Assembly (NCBI RefSeq): GCF_002218045.2
Contig: NZ_AP018688.1
Span: forward strand, 45,618-109,617
Direction: 5' to 3'
Length of the DNA: 64,000 nt
Source of the DNA: Vibrio rumoiensis
Lineage (GTDB): Bacteria; Pseudomonadota; Gammaproteobacteria; Enterobacterales; Vibrionaceae
In this document: positions 25,421-35,292 of the stretch, piece after piece
How positions within the stretch are numbered: the stretch's first letter is position 1
Layout of the letters: each line of letters starts with the position of its first letter
Notes under the pieces: model-generated
The model's database searches: none
What the model was told of the DNA's origin: nothing
Seen by the model: the letters and a program-made list of their open reading frames with translations, nothing else
Program-made: the position numbers and the translations under genes

Positions 25421-26994
25421 GTAAGCGTTCACCAGCAAGTTATTGACTAAGCGTTTGCGTAAAAACTGGTTTCGCTGAGGCCGAAGACATTGGGGTACGG
25501 TTGCTGTGAGATCACAGCAGTTACAATACGAGTTAGAGTCTCGAGCGAAGATATCTGCCTCTTCTTGCAGGTTTCTATGAGCGCGTGCAACCTATCTCGG
25601 AACTTATCGCCTGCATCTGAGGTTGTACCGTAGCTGATTTTTCTTTGAATAACGAACCCGCGTAATCGTCGTTCTGCTTCGTTATTAGTAAGAGGTATTT
25701 TGGGGGTGGTTAAGAACAGCCATAAGCTTTCGCTGTGCTCTTTGAGTTTTCGACATCGCCCTTGATAACGCTGAATTGGGATTTGGCTTGCGCCCTTATC
25801 AAGCCAATGATTAAAGCGACATCGTATGCGATTCAGTCGGTCGAGGTAGAGTGCTTCATCAATATGGTCAGACTCCCAACGGTGACGAGTGCGAAAAACT
25901 AATTTGCTTAGAAGTAACAGTCGTTGACCAATATTTGCAGTATGACCTCTACCTGCATAATCGGCAATTTGTTGTAGATTTCGAATAACATGCGACCAGC
26001 ACAGCTGATGTCGGTCTGATGAAAGCCAGTTGTAACCGCTATATTGATCACTAACCACGATTCCACTGTAGTCTGAGTCGAGAACCGTTTTTGCTGAGTG
26101 CGTTGAACGAGAGTAGAGGATTTTCTCATACACTAAGTCATCACTCGACACTAACCAGCACCAACGTAGGCGCTCTTCGTCATTTCTCGAGTGTGACGTT
26201 TCATCAACATGCACTAGAGGCGCAGATTGTATGTTGGTTTTGATAGCTTGATGAAGTGGCGTCAGCATGGAAGCAATACGGCTTTGCGCTTCACTTATGG
26301 CACCCACTGAGAAGGTCGTACCAAACTGATCTTGCAGTAATGAGCGTATTTTTCGAACACTAAGGTGATATTGACCAGCCAGTATAGCGATATGACTCAT
26401 TAGGTTGGGTCCCATAACCCCTTGAGGAGTGTCGCTTGGCTTTTGTGCTTTTACTGCCTCTCCACACTGCGAGCATTTGCCCGAGTAGAGCCGATATTCG
26501 GTAATATCTATGCGTGGCGGTGGGATTTCATGAACTTGATGGCGATAAAACGGCTTGTCACTCATTTCGAGGTCGGTGTCACCACAGCAAGAGCATGTGC
26601 TTTCAGGGTAACAATCAACAACTGTATCGGATTCTTTTAGTTCTGAGAGTTGTCGTTTATGCCCTTCGTGACCCTGTTTAGCTCCTCTCGGATTGCGACC
26701 ACTAGGGCTTTGAGCTTTTTTCGTTTTTGGCCCATCGGAAGATGGGGATTTCGAAGAATTAGCGCTGCTGGCTTTTAGCCTATCTTCATAGTGGCGTAAT
26801 TGCTCCCATAGCTCGGATATTAACGCATTAGCTTCGTTGATGTCCGATGCAATGGGTGGTGTTGATGAGAATTTGGATTTTTTCTTAGTCATGCAGTCAG
26901 CATGAACGCTAGGAATGATCACTCAATAGGCAAAGTGGGATCCAGTGCGAATGGTCACGTTTTTTGTGTCAATACGCTGCTGGTGAACGGTTAC
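25421..26994 (-). mobile_element. IS66-family-like element (single-gene type), copy 2, complete
   Basis: 27-bp imperfect inverted ends (GTAAGCGTTCACCAGCA at 25421; GTAACCGTTCACCAGCA inverted, ending 26994). A perfect 8-bp target duplication TTTGATTT lies at 25413-25420 and 26995-27002, the IS66-typical length. It carries only a tnpC-type transposase and is related to but distinct from the copy at 3403-4945. It landed about 250 bp upstream of gntR. Confidence 0.93.
25447..26922 (-). CDS. tnpC: IS66-family transposase
   Basis: 491-residue DDE transposase. N-terminal coil (LISELWEQLRHYEDRLK), linker, zinc cysteines (CSCCG, CSQCG), then the core VHVDETSHSRND, VVSDQYSGYNWL and NNEAERRLRGFVIQRK with the catalytic acidic residues. 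The open frame starts with GTG at 26922 in a TTGAGTGATC context shared with copy 1; an ATG follows at 26892. The stop codon lies in the terminal repeat. Intact and possibly active. Confidence 0.93.
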   Translation of the reverse strand: MIIPSVHADCMTKKKSKFSSTPPIASDINEANALISELWEQLRHYEDRLKASSANSSKSPSSDGPKTKKAQSPSGRNPRGAKQGHEGHKRQLSELKESDTVVDCYPESTCSCCGDTDLEMSDKPFYRHQVHEIPPPRIDITEYRLYSGKCSQCGEAVKAQKPSDTPQGVMGPNLMSHIAILAGQYHLSVRKIRSLLQDQFGTTFSVGAISEAQSRIASMLTPLHQAIKTNIQSAPLVHVDETSHSRNDEERLRWCWLVSSDDLVYEKILYSRSTHSAKTVLDSDYSGIVVSDQYSGYNWLSSDRHQLCWSHVIRNLQQIADYAGRGHTANIGQRLLLLSKLVFRTRHRWESDHIDEALYLDRLNRIRCRFNHWLDKGASQIPIQRYQGRCRKLKEHSESLWLFLTTPKIPLTNNEAERRLRGFVIQRKISYGTTSDAGDKFRDRLHALIETCKKRQISSLETLTRIVTAVISQQPYPNVFGLSETSFYANA

Positions 26995-27203
26995 TTTGAT
27001 TTAAGTTCACGGAAAACTTAACGCGTACAGTTTGAGTAAACCAAACAACACTTAATATGCCCAGCAATATGTTGGTTTGCCCTATGAGCAGATTCAGACA
27101 ACACATCACAATACTAGCTCGGGTAAAAAAACCGATAACCACTAACGACTACAGCCCAAGGCAGCAGTGTCAATAACCAATAAAAAGTAGTCATTTTTAA
27201 TAT

Positions 27204-27235
27204 TTAATTGTATGTTACAAGTAACATACAATTAA
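27204..27235. promoter_or_regulatory. GntR operator upstream of gntR (32-bp palindrome)
   Basis: Perfect 15-bp arms TTAATTGTATGTTAC and its complement separated by AA, ending 13 bp before the gntR ATG. The core TGTTAC/GTAACA resembles the E. coli GntR box. It suggests autorepression by binding over the promoter or start region. Confidence 0.8.
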
Positions 27236-27248
27236 TAATTTAAGCAAT

Positions 27249-28244
27249 ATGAAAAATAAACGCCCTAGCTTACAAGATATTGCAGACGAAGTCGGTATTA
27301 CAAAAATGACCGTGAGTCGCTGCTTACGTGATTCATCCAAAGTTTCTCCCGTTACTTACCAGAAAATAATGGCGGCTATTGATAAGTTAGGTTACATCCC
27401 AAATAAAGCACCTGATTTACTCTCTCACGCAAAAAGTCATGCAATTGGAGTGTTAGTGCCCTCTTTAACCAACCAAGTATTTGCTGATGTTATCCGTGGC
27501 ATTGAATCCATAACAGAGCCTGCAGGCTACCAAACTATGCTAGCTCACTACGGTTACAGCCAAGAAATTGAAGAAGATAGAATCTCACATCTACTCTCCT
27601 ATCATGTGGATGGGCTTGTGCTATCAGAGAGCCAACACAGTGAACGAACCTATCGAATGCTTCAAACCGCGGGTATTCCAGTTGTTGAAATAATGGATTT
27701 ACAACCTTCACCCATTCATCAATGTGTTGGTTTTGATAATCATAAAGCAGGCTATGAAATAACCCGTTTGATGATTCAACAAGGCCATTTGAATATCGTT
27801 TATATAGGTGCACGATTAGATATTCGAACCCAGCAAAAATTAGCTGGTTACACACAAGCAATGCGTGAGTCAAAACTAGAACCACGTAAAATTCTAACTG
27901 ATGAAGCCTCATCTTATTCCTTAGGCTCAAAACTATTACATGAAACGCTAAAACAATATCCTGATGTAGATGGCGTTTTTTGTACTAACGATGATTTAGC
28001 CGTAGGTATTGTTTTTGAGTGCCAACGTTTGGACATTTCCATTCCTGAGCAACTCGCCGTTGCTGGTTTTCACGGACATGATGTTGGACAAGCTATGCAA
28101 CCTCAACTAGCCAGTGTAAAAACCCCTAGGTTAGCTATTGGTGAGCTTGCTGCCCAACAATTAATTGACAGGCTAAATGGTATAGAAAGCCAACAATCGT
28201 GTTTTGATCTCGGCTTTGAAGTGGTCAAGGGACAAACTATTTAA
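27249..28244 (+). CDS. gntR: GntR-type LacI-family gluconate repressor
   Basis: 331 residues. N-terminal LacI HTH (SLQDIADEVGITKMTVSRCLRD) with hinge helix, then a periplasmic-binding-protein-like effector domain (IGVLVPSLTNQVFADVIRGIE, VFCTNDDLAVGIVFECQR). The pattern is that of E. coli GntR, which represses gluconate uptake and Entner-Doudoroff genes until gluconate binds. Palindromic operators lie in front of this gene and between the permease gene and gntK, which supports that role. Confidence 0.93.
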   Translation: MKNKRPSLQDIADEVGITKMTVSRCLRDSSKVSPVTYQKIMAAIDKLGYIPNKAPDLLSHAKSHAIGVLVPSLTNQVFADVIRGIESITEPAGYQTMLAHYGYSQEIEEDRISHLLSYHVDGLVLSESQHSERTYRMLQTAGIPVVEIMDLQPSPIHQCVGFDNHKAGYEITRLMIQQGHLNIVYIGARLDIRTQQKLAGYTQAMRESKLEPRKILTDEASSYSLGSKLLHETLKQYPDVDGVFCTNDDLAVGIVFECQRLDISIPEQLAVAGFHGHDVGQAMQPQLASVKTPRLAIGELAAQQLIDRLNGIESQQSCFDLGFEVVKGQTI

Positions 28245-28333
28245 ACGTTAAAAACTAAAGCACAAAAAAGTAGCCCTCAATAATCCAATTGAAGGCCACC
28301 TTTAATTTTATAGATATGAAACTTTTGATTAAC

Positions 28334-29097
28334 TTATAAAAAGATAGAAATTATCATTGCAACTACCGCACCTGTAGTACCGATAATGGTTTCCATCACA
28401 GTCCATGTTTTTAATGTTTGAATTTCTGTCAAACCAAAGAAACGGTTAGCAAGCCAAAATCCTGAATCATTTACATGAGACAGCACAATAGAACCACCAC
28501 CGATTGCAATCGTAACGGCAGCCAGTTGAGCTCCAGATAAACCTAATGGATCGAGCATAGGAATAATCAAGCCACAGGCAGTTAACATAGCAACGGTTGC
28601 TGATCCTTGGATAACACGCACCGCTGCTGCCAAAATAAAGGCCAGCACTACTACTGGTAACCCAGAGCCTGCTAGATAATTACCTAATGCTTCACCCACT
28701 CCAGAATCAATAAGTACTTGCTTAAATACACCACCTGCACCCGTTACTAAAATGATGATACCGGCGGGTTGTAATGCACTGCTACAAATGGCCATGATTT
28801 TTTCATTTGATACTCCACGACGCACACCTAATACATAAAATGACACTAAGCAAGCCACCATAATGGCCGTAAAAGGATGCCCTATAAATTCTAACCAATC
28901 ATGCAAAGCGGTTTCTTCGCCAACAAATCGCGCTGCGATAGTCTTAAGTCCAATCATAAATAAAGGTAAGCCAATAAGGGCAATCGCAATTTTAAAGCTC
29001 GGAATACCTTGCCCTTCACGATCGGTACCATCAAACTGTGCATGCTCAGGCAGTTCAACATGTACATGTTTAGCAATAAAGCTACCCCAAATAGGCC
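28334..29097 (-). pseudogene. Gluconate permease (GntP family), C-terminal part
   Basis: Membrane carrier C-terminal part starting GPIWGSFIAKHVHVELPEH and ending in hydrophobic helices. Conserved GntP stretches include VTGAGGVFKQVLIDSGVG, RVIQGSATVAMLTACGLI and HVNDSGFWLANRFFG. The open frame extends to 29119 only by reading the IS end. Joining it to 30610-31198 and removing one AAATAGGCC copy restores a single frame of about 446 residues. Confidence 0.93.
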
Positions 29098-30609
29098 CTG
29101 TCTCTTGATCACAAATCAAAAATGAAGTCTTGGGTTATTCGATATCCTTCAACCAAAGTCTGCAACTTAAACCATCCTTCCCATAGGGTGATCCAACTTA
29201 TTCTCCCTGTTAGTTTACTATTGTTCCAACCTGCTAATTTACCTAGGCTAATGTAAGCCCAATGAATATTGGGCGTTAATTTAGGAGGTTGTACACCTTC
29301 AACTTTTATCCAAAGTAACTTCCACTCCAAAGGCGTCAATAGTGTTTCACAACTGGTATTTTTAGCTTTATCTTTATTTAACCCTACATACCTAAGTTGC
29401 TGAATCCTAATAGCAATAAATGACAATATGACAGTCATTTTTTCAAGGCTATTTTTTGTCTGCATGCGTAATGATTCGACTTTTGTCCCCCCAGACTTCC
29501 AAGCTTTATGGTAGTCCTCAATTAGCCACCTTTTCTCATAGAACTCTATGATTCGCTTTGCGTCATCAGCATTATTGATTTTTTCAGAAGTCAATAAATG
29601 CCATCTCAATGGCTCTTTAGAGCCAGTTGAGTTCTCATGGCAGCCAACATAATAAAGACTTATATCTTCAAGATTACCGCGCTTATTCCCCGGAACTTTT
29701 AATGTAACAGGTGAGTATTTGATATCGCAGTTTACTAATCTCTTTTTCCTAGCTGCTGAGGTTTTTGTTGCGCCTCTTTGAGATATGCAAATGGTTCTTT
29801 GAGCAACACTGACTAAATTTTCTGAAAAAGAATAGAGTTTATTGTTTTCCTCTGTGAGTCTCCGACTTTGCATCGAACGAACAACAAAACGATGGTTATT
29901 TTGAGTTTTATATCGAAGATATTCATAAATATCTGCTTCACGATCGCAGACAGATATAACTTTACTCATATTCGATTTAAGTCTCTTGGCAACATGAGTT
30001 GAAGCTCTTTGCCATTTAAAGCTTTCTTTATCTTCATATTTATATTCTAAATGTTTACTTCCTCTACCATGAGAGGAGAGGCTTCGGCACCAACGCTGTT
30101 GTTCGATAAGGCCCACAACATTTTGTTCATTTGGTGCAAATAACAATACAGAATGAGCCATCATCCCCCTAGCTTTTGTACTATTCCCTAAAGGGCCAAG
30201 TTCAGGGTTGACGGATTTATAACTGAAATTAAGGGATGTTGTATCTTCTAAAGCAAGCAATAAATCATAATTGTTAACGAGCTCTGCTGTAGTGTTAAAT
30301 GCTGACGTTTCAATATCTTGAGCCTTAATTTTTTCATTTCGAATAAAGCGATAAGCAGCCTCAATTTTGTCCGATGTTTGTGATGATTTTACTACCGACA
30401 TACCAATGTTACTGACTAAGTCAGTAACTAAAGTAACGAGTCGTTTTGTCCGTCTTTTATCACCTAGCTCAGCATTACCAAAATTATTCTGTGCCCACTC
30501 AGCAGCTTTGACAATCATGTTTATTCCTTAATTCAGACTCATCAATGGAAGATCTGATCTATGAATGTCGTTAAAGTTCCAGAAATAATGATTTGTGTAT
30601 AAGAGACAG
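29098..30609 (-). mobile_element. IS50/Tn5-like IS4-family element in the gluconate permease gene
   Basis: Ends CTGTCTCTTGATCACAAATC at 29098 and CTGTCTCTTATACACAAATC inverted, ending 30609; the second is very close to the Tn5 outside/mosaic end. A perfect 9-bp target duplication AAATAGGCC lies at 29089-29097 and 30610-30618, the IS50 length. The single gene is an IS4-family transposase. A clean and apparently recent insertion, since host coding sequence is otherwise intact. Confidence 0.95.
29109..30518 (-). CDS. IS4-family (IS50-like) transposase
   Basis: 469 residues, Tn5-transposase type: N-terminal DNA-binding part (AAEWAQNNFGNAELGDKRRT), catalytic Asp in LLALEDTTSLNFSY and VISVCDREADIYEYL, and the Y-(2)-R-(3)-E-(6)-K type signature in YEKRWLIEDYHKAWKSG. 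AAGGAATAAAC precedes the ATG; the stop lies in the left terminal repeat. Tn5 uses an internal start to make an inhibitor; whether this one does is not evident. Confidence 0.93.
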   Translation of the reverse strand: MIVKAAEWAQNNFGNAELGDKRRTKRLVTLVTDLVSNIGMSVVKSSQTSDKIEAAYRFIRNEKIKAQDIETSAFNTTAELVNNYDLLLALEDTTSLNFSYKSVNPELGPLGNSTKARGMMAHSVLLFAPNEQNVVGLIEQQRWCRSLSSHGRGSKHLEYKYEDKESFKWQRASTHVAKRLKSNMSKVISVCDREADIYEYLRYKTQNNHRFVVRSMQSRRLTEENNKLYSFSENLVSVAQRTICISQRGATKTSAARKKRLVNCDIKYSPVTLKVPGNKRGNLEDISLYYVGCHENSTGSKEPLRWHLLTSEKINNADDAKRIIEFYEKRWLIEDYHKAWKSGGTKVESLRMQTKNSLEKMTVILSFIAIRIQQLRYVGLNKDKAKNTSCETLLTPLEWKLLWIKVEGVQPPKLTPNIHWAYISLGKLAGWNNSKLTGRISWITLWEGWFKLQTLVEGYRITQDFIFDL

Positions 30610-31198
30610 AAATAGGCCCGCCTAAAATCATGGCTGGTATAGAAGCAAGCAAACCAAATAGGATCATATAACCAAAATCAGCATTTAGCTGTGATGCAAC
30701 TAATATAGGTCCAGGAGCTGGGATTAAGAAGGCTTGACAGGTCGCGATACCCGCTAAAAGTGCAATACCAATTTTAATTACACTACCGCCCCCTTTACGC
30801 ACGACAGCAAAAGCAATACCAATAAGTAGAACGACCGCCACATCAAAGAACAAAGGTAAAGCACAGATAAAGCCAGTAAAGGTCATAGCCCAATTGGCAT
30901 TTTTTTCACCAAAGCGATGCAACAATGTATGAGCGATTTGATCGAGTGCCCCCGTCTCTTCCATGACTTTTCCGAACATAGCACCCAATGCAACAACAAC
31001 GGCAACAAAGCCAAGTGTTCCGCCCATTCCCTTTTGAATGGTGGCTGCAATATCAGCAGGATTCATTCCAGAAAATAAACCAGCAATCATTGAAACGAGT
31101 ATCAACGCAACCACAGCATGCAGGCGTACTTTCATTACTAAAAATAGCAGAAGGACTATCGAGCCTAATGCTGTAATGATTAAAGATAAATCGGACAT
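30610..31198 (-). pseudogene. Gluconate permease (GntP family), N-terminal part
   Basis: Start MSDLSLIITALGSIVLLLFLVMK at 31198. Helices typical of GntP carriers follow, with GMGGTLGFVAVVVALGAMFGKVMEETG and FLIPAPGPILVASQLNADFG. Native sequence ends at GGPI where the IS50-like element begins; the frame reads a further 20 or so residues into the element and stops at 30542. Divergent from gntK across a shared operator. Gluconate uptake by this locus is lost unless another carrier is present. Confidence 0.93.
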
Positions 31199-31250
31199 TC
31201 TCGTGTTACTCCATTAATTATTTTTTTTGGTTAACTTCACATTATTCATA

Positions 31251-31276
31251 GTTACGGGTAACATGTTACCCGTAAC
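31251..31276. promoter_or_regulatory. GntR double operator between permease and gntK
   Basis: A 26-bp perfect palindrome with half GTTACGGGTAACA. It contains the GGTAACATGTTACC core of gluconate operators and partly overlapping copies of GTTAC/GTAAC. It lies 53 bp from the permease start and 62 bp from gntK, so one bound repressor could shut both divergent promoters. Confidence 0.85.
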
Positions 31277-31337
31277 TTGTTAGAGTAGACACCATAAATT
31301 TATGGGAATATTGAAAAGTTAGATAGAGGTCAAAAAA

Positions 31338-31895
31338 ATGAGTAACAAAGGTCTTGGTAAAGTATTTCTGATCATGGGTGTCTCTAGTACAGGTAAATCG
31401 AGCATTGGTGAATCACTCGCCAAACAGCTAGGTGCAAAGTTTATTGATGGGGATGATTTACATCCAAAATCGAATATTTTGAAAATGGTTTCTGGTCATC
31501 CACTCAATGATGACGACCGAAAACCTTGGTTAGAGCGTATTCGTGATGCTGCATTTAGTATCGAAACGAAAAATGAATTGGGTGTCATTGTGTGCTCTGC
31601 ACTAAAGCGTCAGTATCGTGACCAAATATGTGAGGGTAATAAAAGCGTTAACTTCCTGCATTTACATGGTGACTTCGAATTAGTCAAACAACGTATGCTG
31701 GCACGAAAGGGGCACTTCATGCCAATTGAACTATTGCAAAGCCAGTTTGATACCCTCGAAATGCCAGCTAGCGACGAGCACAACGTCTTCCAAGTGGATA
31801 TAGAGGGTGACTTTAATACTGTCATCACGCGCTGCCTTCAACAAATTGACCAAATTAAGCAGAAAGATGCTCTCGCTACTGCTACTACAGCCTAA
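31338..31895 (+). CDS. gntK: Gluconokinase
   Basis: Phosphorylates gluconate to 6-phosphogluconate with ATP. P-loop MGVSSTGKSSIGESLA near residue 13-20, then FIDGDDLHPKSNILKMVSGHPLNDDDRKPWL, the GntK signature, and CSALKRQYRD. 185 residues, slightly longer than usual (about 175). GAGGTC precedes the ATG. First gene of gntK-edd-eda. Confidence 0.95.
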   Translation: MSNKGLGKVFLIMGVSSTGKSSIGESLAKQLGAKFIDGDDLHPKSNILKMVSGHPLNDDDRKPWLERIRDAAFSIETKNELGVIVCSALKRQYRDQICEGNKSVNFLHLHGDFELVKQRMLARKGHFMPIELLQSQFDTLEMPASDEHNVFQVDIEGDFNTVITRCLQQIDQIKQKDALATATTA

Positions 31896-31911
31896 TAAGA
31901 GGTGATAAATA

Positions 31912-33699
31912 ATGAATAACACAATTTTAAGAGTCACTAACAATATTGCTGAACGAAGCAAAGCAACTCGTGAGGCTTACCTTAAACATATTGCAGAACT
32001 AGCAAATCAAGGTAAATCTCGGAAAAGCTTATCATGTGGTAACTTGGCTCATACGGTTGCGGCTTGTGGTGGCTCAAAAAGCTCCATTTTAGATTTTACA
32101 ACGTTGAACGTCGGTATTATTACCGCTTACAACGATATGCTAAGTGCTCACCAGCCCTACCTCACTTATCCAGATAAAATCAAAGAGGCGCTTGCTAATG
32201 CTGGCCACAGTGCTCAAGTAGCAGGTGGTGTTCCGGCGATGTGTGATGGTGTGACTCAAGGTCAACCAGGTATGGATTTATCTTTGTTCTCTCGTGATTT
32301 AATTGCACAAGCAACTGCTATTGGCCTTAGTCACAATGCATTTGACGCCACCTTACTACTCGGCGTATGCGATAAGATTGCACCAGGACAAATTATTGGC
32401 GCCCTTTCCTTTGGTCATGTTCCAGCTGCATTCGTCCCTTCAGGTCCCATGGCAACGGGTATTTCTAATAGTGAAAAAGTACAAGTAAGGCAAGAGTATG
32501 CCGCTGGGAATGTCGGCGTAGCAGCCTTACAAAATATGGAATGTAATGCTTACCACTCACCAGGCACTTGTACTTTCTACGGCACCGCCAATACGAACCA
32601 ACTGGTATTTGAAGCTATGGGGCTCATGCTTCCAGGCTCTGCATTTGTTTCACCAACCGATCCCCTACGCGATGAACTGACCAAAATGGCATCACTACAA
32701 ATGGTCAAAGTGGCGCATGGTTCCGCCGATTTCCGCCCAATAGGTCAAGTGGTTGATGAAAAGGCTCTAGTTAATGGACTAGTCGCATTGCTTGCTTCTG
32801 GTGGTAGTACAAACCATACCATTCATATGATAGCGATTGCGAAAGCGGCAGGGCTTATTCTTACTTGGGATGACTTTGATCACCTATCTGATGTCGTCCC
32901 ACAGTTAACGAAAATGTACCCGAATGGCCCAGCTGATATTAATGCATTCCAAGCTGCTGGCGGCGTTCCAACCTTAATGAAACGCCTGGCAGAGCTAGAT
33001 TTAATTCATATGGATGCCACCCCAATTTACGGCCAAATGAGTGATTATTTAACTTCTCCTCGATTAATTGACGGTAAAGTTGTGTATCAACCAGCACAAG
33101 ACAGCACTGACCCCGATGTTATCGCCGTCAACGGTCACGTGTTTAGTCAGCAAGGCGGCTTAAAGTTACTCGACGGTAACCTAGGACGAGGCATGATCAA
33201 AATCAGTGCCGTATCGGAACGAGATCGTTATATCAAAGCGCCTGCGCGAGTGTTTGAATCTCAACATGATGTCGAGAAAGCTTACCAAGCCGGAGAACTT
33301 AACCAAGATATTATTATTGTGGTTCGCCATAATGGGCCAGCAGCAAACGGTATGCCTGAATTACATAAGTTGATGCCCATTCTGGGCAATGTGATGAAAG
33401 CTGGCTTTAAAACTGCACTGGTGACCGATGGACGTTTATCCGGTGCTTCCGGTAAAGTTCCAGCGGCAATACACATGACACCTGAATCGGCTAAAGGGGG
33501 ACCATTATCTCGTTTACAAGATGGTGACATTATCGTGCTTGATGCGCAGCAAGGAACGATCATGTGTGAGTCGAATTTAGAGGATCGTGAGAGCAACGTC
33601 ACCGTCAATATCAATGAGCATCTTGGTGCCGGTCGAGAGTTATTTACTATCTTTAGACAACATGTCTCTAGTGCAGAAGCTGGAGCGAGCATCCTCTAA
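31912..33699 (+). CDS. edd: 6-phosphogluconate dehydratase
   Basis: Entner-Doudoroff enzyme converting 6-phosphogluconate to KDPG. 595 residues, normal size. Iron-sulfur ligand regions are visible as GGVPAMCDGVTQGQPGMDLSL and NMECNAYHSPGTCTFYGT, plus LLASGGSTNHTIH and TDGRLSGASGKVPAAIH at the C-terminus, in line with the ILVD/EDD family. 16 bp after gntK, with AAGAGGTGATAAATA leader. Confidence 0.95.
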   Translation: MNNTILRVTNNIAERSKATREAYLKHIAELANQGKSRKSLSCGNLAHTVAACGGSKSSILDFTTLNVGIITAYNDMLSAHQPYLTYPDKIKEALANAGHSAQVAGGVPAMCDGVTQGQPGMDLSLFSRDLIAQATAIGLSHNAFDATLLLGVCDKIAPGQIIGALSFGHVPAAFVPSGPMATGISNSEKVQVRQEYAAGNVGVAALQNMECNAYHSPGTCTFYGTANTNQLVFEAMGLMLPGSAFVSPTDPLRDELTKMASLQMVKVAHGSADFRPIGQVVDEKALVNGLVALLASGGSTNHTIHMIAIAKAAGLILTWDDFDHLSDVVPQLTKMYPNGPADINAFQAAGGVPTLMKRLAELDLIHMDATPIYGQMSDYLTSPRLIDGKVVYQPAQDSTDPDVIAVNGHVFSQQGGLKLLDGNLGRGMIKISAVSERDRYIKAPARVFESQHDVEKAYQAGELNQDIIIVVRHNGPAANGMPELHKLMPILGNVMKAGFKTALVTDGRLSGASGKVPAAIHMTPESAKGGPLSRLQDGDIIVLDAQQGTIMCESNLEDRESNVTVNINEHLGAGRELFTIFRQHVSSAEAGASIL

Positions 33700-33789
33700 T
33701 ATCTATCAGATCGATTTTATCAGGTTGGAAAATCACACGCATTGCCCCAACCTGATATTGATACCTTTCAACAATCAGAGAATACAAAA

Positions 33790-34419
33790 ATGAATTGGAC
33801 TATTTCACCTGCAAGCGTATTTCAAAGCTCTCCTATTGTCCCTGTCATGGTTATAGATGACTTAGACGATGCACTGCCTATGGCGAAAGCTCTAGCAGAT
33901 GGCGGTATTTCTATCTTTGAAATCACCTTACGAACCCCTGTCGCATTAGAAGCCATTAACCTCATTAGCACTGCAATGCCAGATGCACTTGTGGGTGCTG
34001 GCACTGTACTGAATTCAGAGCAATACGACGCAGCCGTAAATGCGGGCGCACAATTTACTATTTCTCCAGGATACAGTGAGTCGCTATTAAAACATGCCAA
34101 ACAGCACAAAGTAGCACTTATTCCAGGAGTTGCTACACCAAGTGAAGTGATGACGGCTTTAGAGCATGGTTATGACCATTTGAAGTTTTTTCCTGCCGAA
34201 GCCAACGGTGGTGCACCTGCTCTTAAAGCGATTTGTGCCCCTCTCACTCAAGTAAAGTTCTGTCCAACTGGCGGCATCAACCCGAAAAATGTTCGTGATT
34301 ATCGTGCAATATCAAACGTCATGACTGTAGGGGGATCGTGGATGCTACCTGCAGATAAGATCAAGGCAAAGGATTGGCAAGGCATCACTGAACTAGTAAA
34401 AGAAGCACTCGCAATATAG
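33790..34419 (+). CDS. eda: KDPG aldolase (2-keto-3-deoxy-6-phosphogluconate aldolase)
   Basis: Splits KDPG into pyruvate and glyceraldehyde-3-phosphate. Class I aldolase with the Schiff-base Lys in HLKFFPAEANGGAPAL, the Glu in FEITLRTPVALEAI, GAGTVLNSEQ, and phosphate-binding FCPTGGINPKN and VGGSWMLPAD. 209 residues from ATG 33790, the start matching E. coli Eda (MKNW-type); the open frame extends upstream to 33742 without a good binding site. Last gene of the gluconate operon. Confidence 0.94.
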   Translation: MNWTISPASVFQSSPIVPVMVIDDLDDALPMAKALADGGISIFEITLRTPVALEAINLISTAMPDALVGAGTVLNSEQYDAAVNAGAQFTISPGYSESLLKHAKQHKVALIPGVATPSEVMTALEHGYDHLKFFPAEANGGAPALKAICAPLTQVKFCPTGGINPKNVRDYRAISNVMTVGGSWMLPADKIKAKDWQGITELVKEALAI

Positions 34420-34588
34420 CGTAATAAACTAAATGCCCGAATACTAATCTGAGCGTTTGTCGAGAACTCTCTTTCAGAATGATTTGGGCATGATTTCATT
34501 CCAGCCTCAAAGTCCATCTTTGCCCTTTAGATCTTATCTAAATTGAAGAGCTTTAATCGCTTGTATAGACCGAAATTACTCTCTCACA

Positions 34589-35056
34589 TTAAATCTCACC
34601 AGACTCAATTTTAGAATGTGCTTCTGTAGCAGTTTGCTTACCAAATAAGAGGTCTAGCATCATCAAGATGCGTTTTCGGTCATCGCCCCATTTATCAGTA
34701 TTAATAGTGTCGGGCGCTTTAAACTCAACCTCCCCAACCTTTCGTTCATCTTTGTAAGCATTAATTCGGGAATCGGAAATATATGTGCTTAAATCCCAAC
34801 TCCATCTAGAGACGTAGATCAGAGTCAACTCGGATGGATTCGGATGAGAGCCATCTGGCACCAGGGTGCACCTTTTAGCATTATCCAAACACCACTCTTG
34901 CATGGTATCTAGGAATATTGCCCTTGTTGCATCGTCTTTAACGATGGTTATTTCTTTTCTCTGTTCGTTTTCTTGGATTGGGTTAACTGTGTACTTCGGC
35001 GCTGAACATGCTGCTAAAAAGAGACTAGCGCTTAATACTACGGCTTTTTTAAACAT
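34589..35056 (-). CDS. Putative lipoprotein
   Basis: 155 residues. The N-terminus has a type II signal peptide, KKAVVLSASLFLAAC, with Cys 17 as the lipidation site. The rest is soluble and of no recognised family (TIVKDDATRAIFLDTMQEWC, KVGEVEFKAPDTINTDKW). AAGGAAAAGTA precedes the ATG. Stands alone between eda and a divergent gene. Confidence 0.75.
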   Translation of the reverse strand: MFKKAVVLSASLFLAACSAPKYTVNPIQENEQRKEITIVKDDATRAIFLDTMQEWCLDNAKRCTLVPDGSHPNPSELTLIYVSRWSWDLSTYISDSRINAYKDERKVGEVEFKAPDTINTDKWGDDRKRILMMLDLLFGKQTATEAHSKIESGEI

Positions 35057-35292
35057 TACTTTTCCTTGTTTTAATTTCCATTATTAGTTCACCTCAGTAA
35101 ACTGTGATCCCAACCTGTTCTTTAACCTCTATGCTAACCGAGTCACCTTGAATCGACTATCGATGGCCAGTAGCGTTCAGTGAATATTAGGCGTTAGAAA
35201 CAACAGGTCAATTTACACTCCCTTACTACCGTTATTTCTACATTATGATAAGCTCATCGACAAGCATCATACTAACAAGAAACTTAACACAG

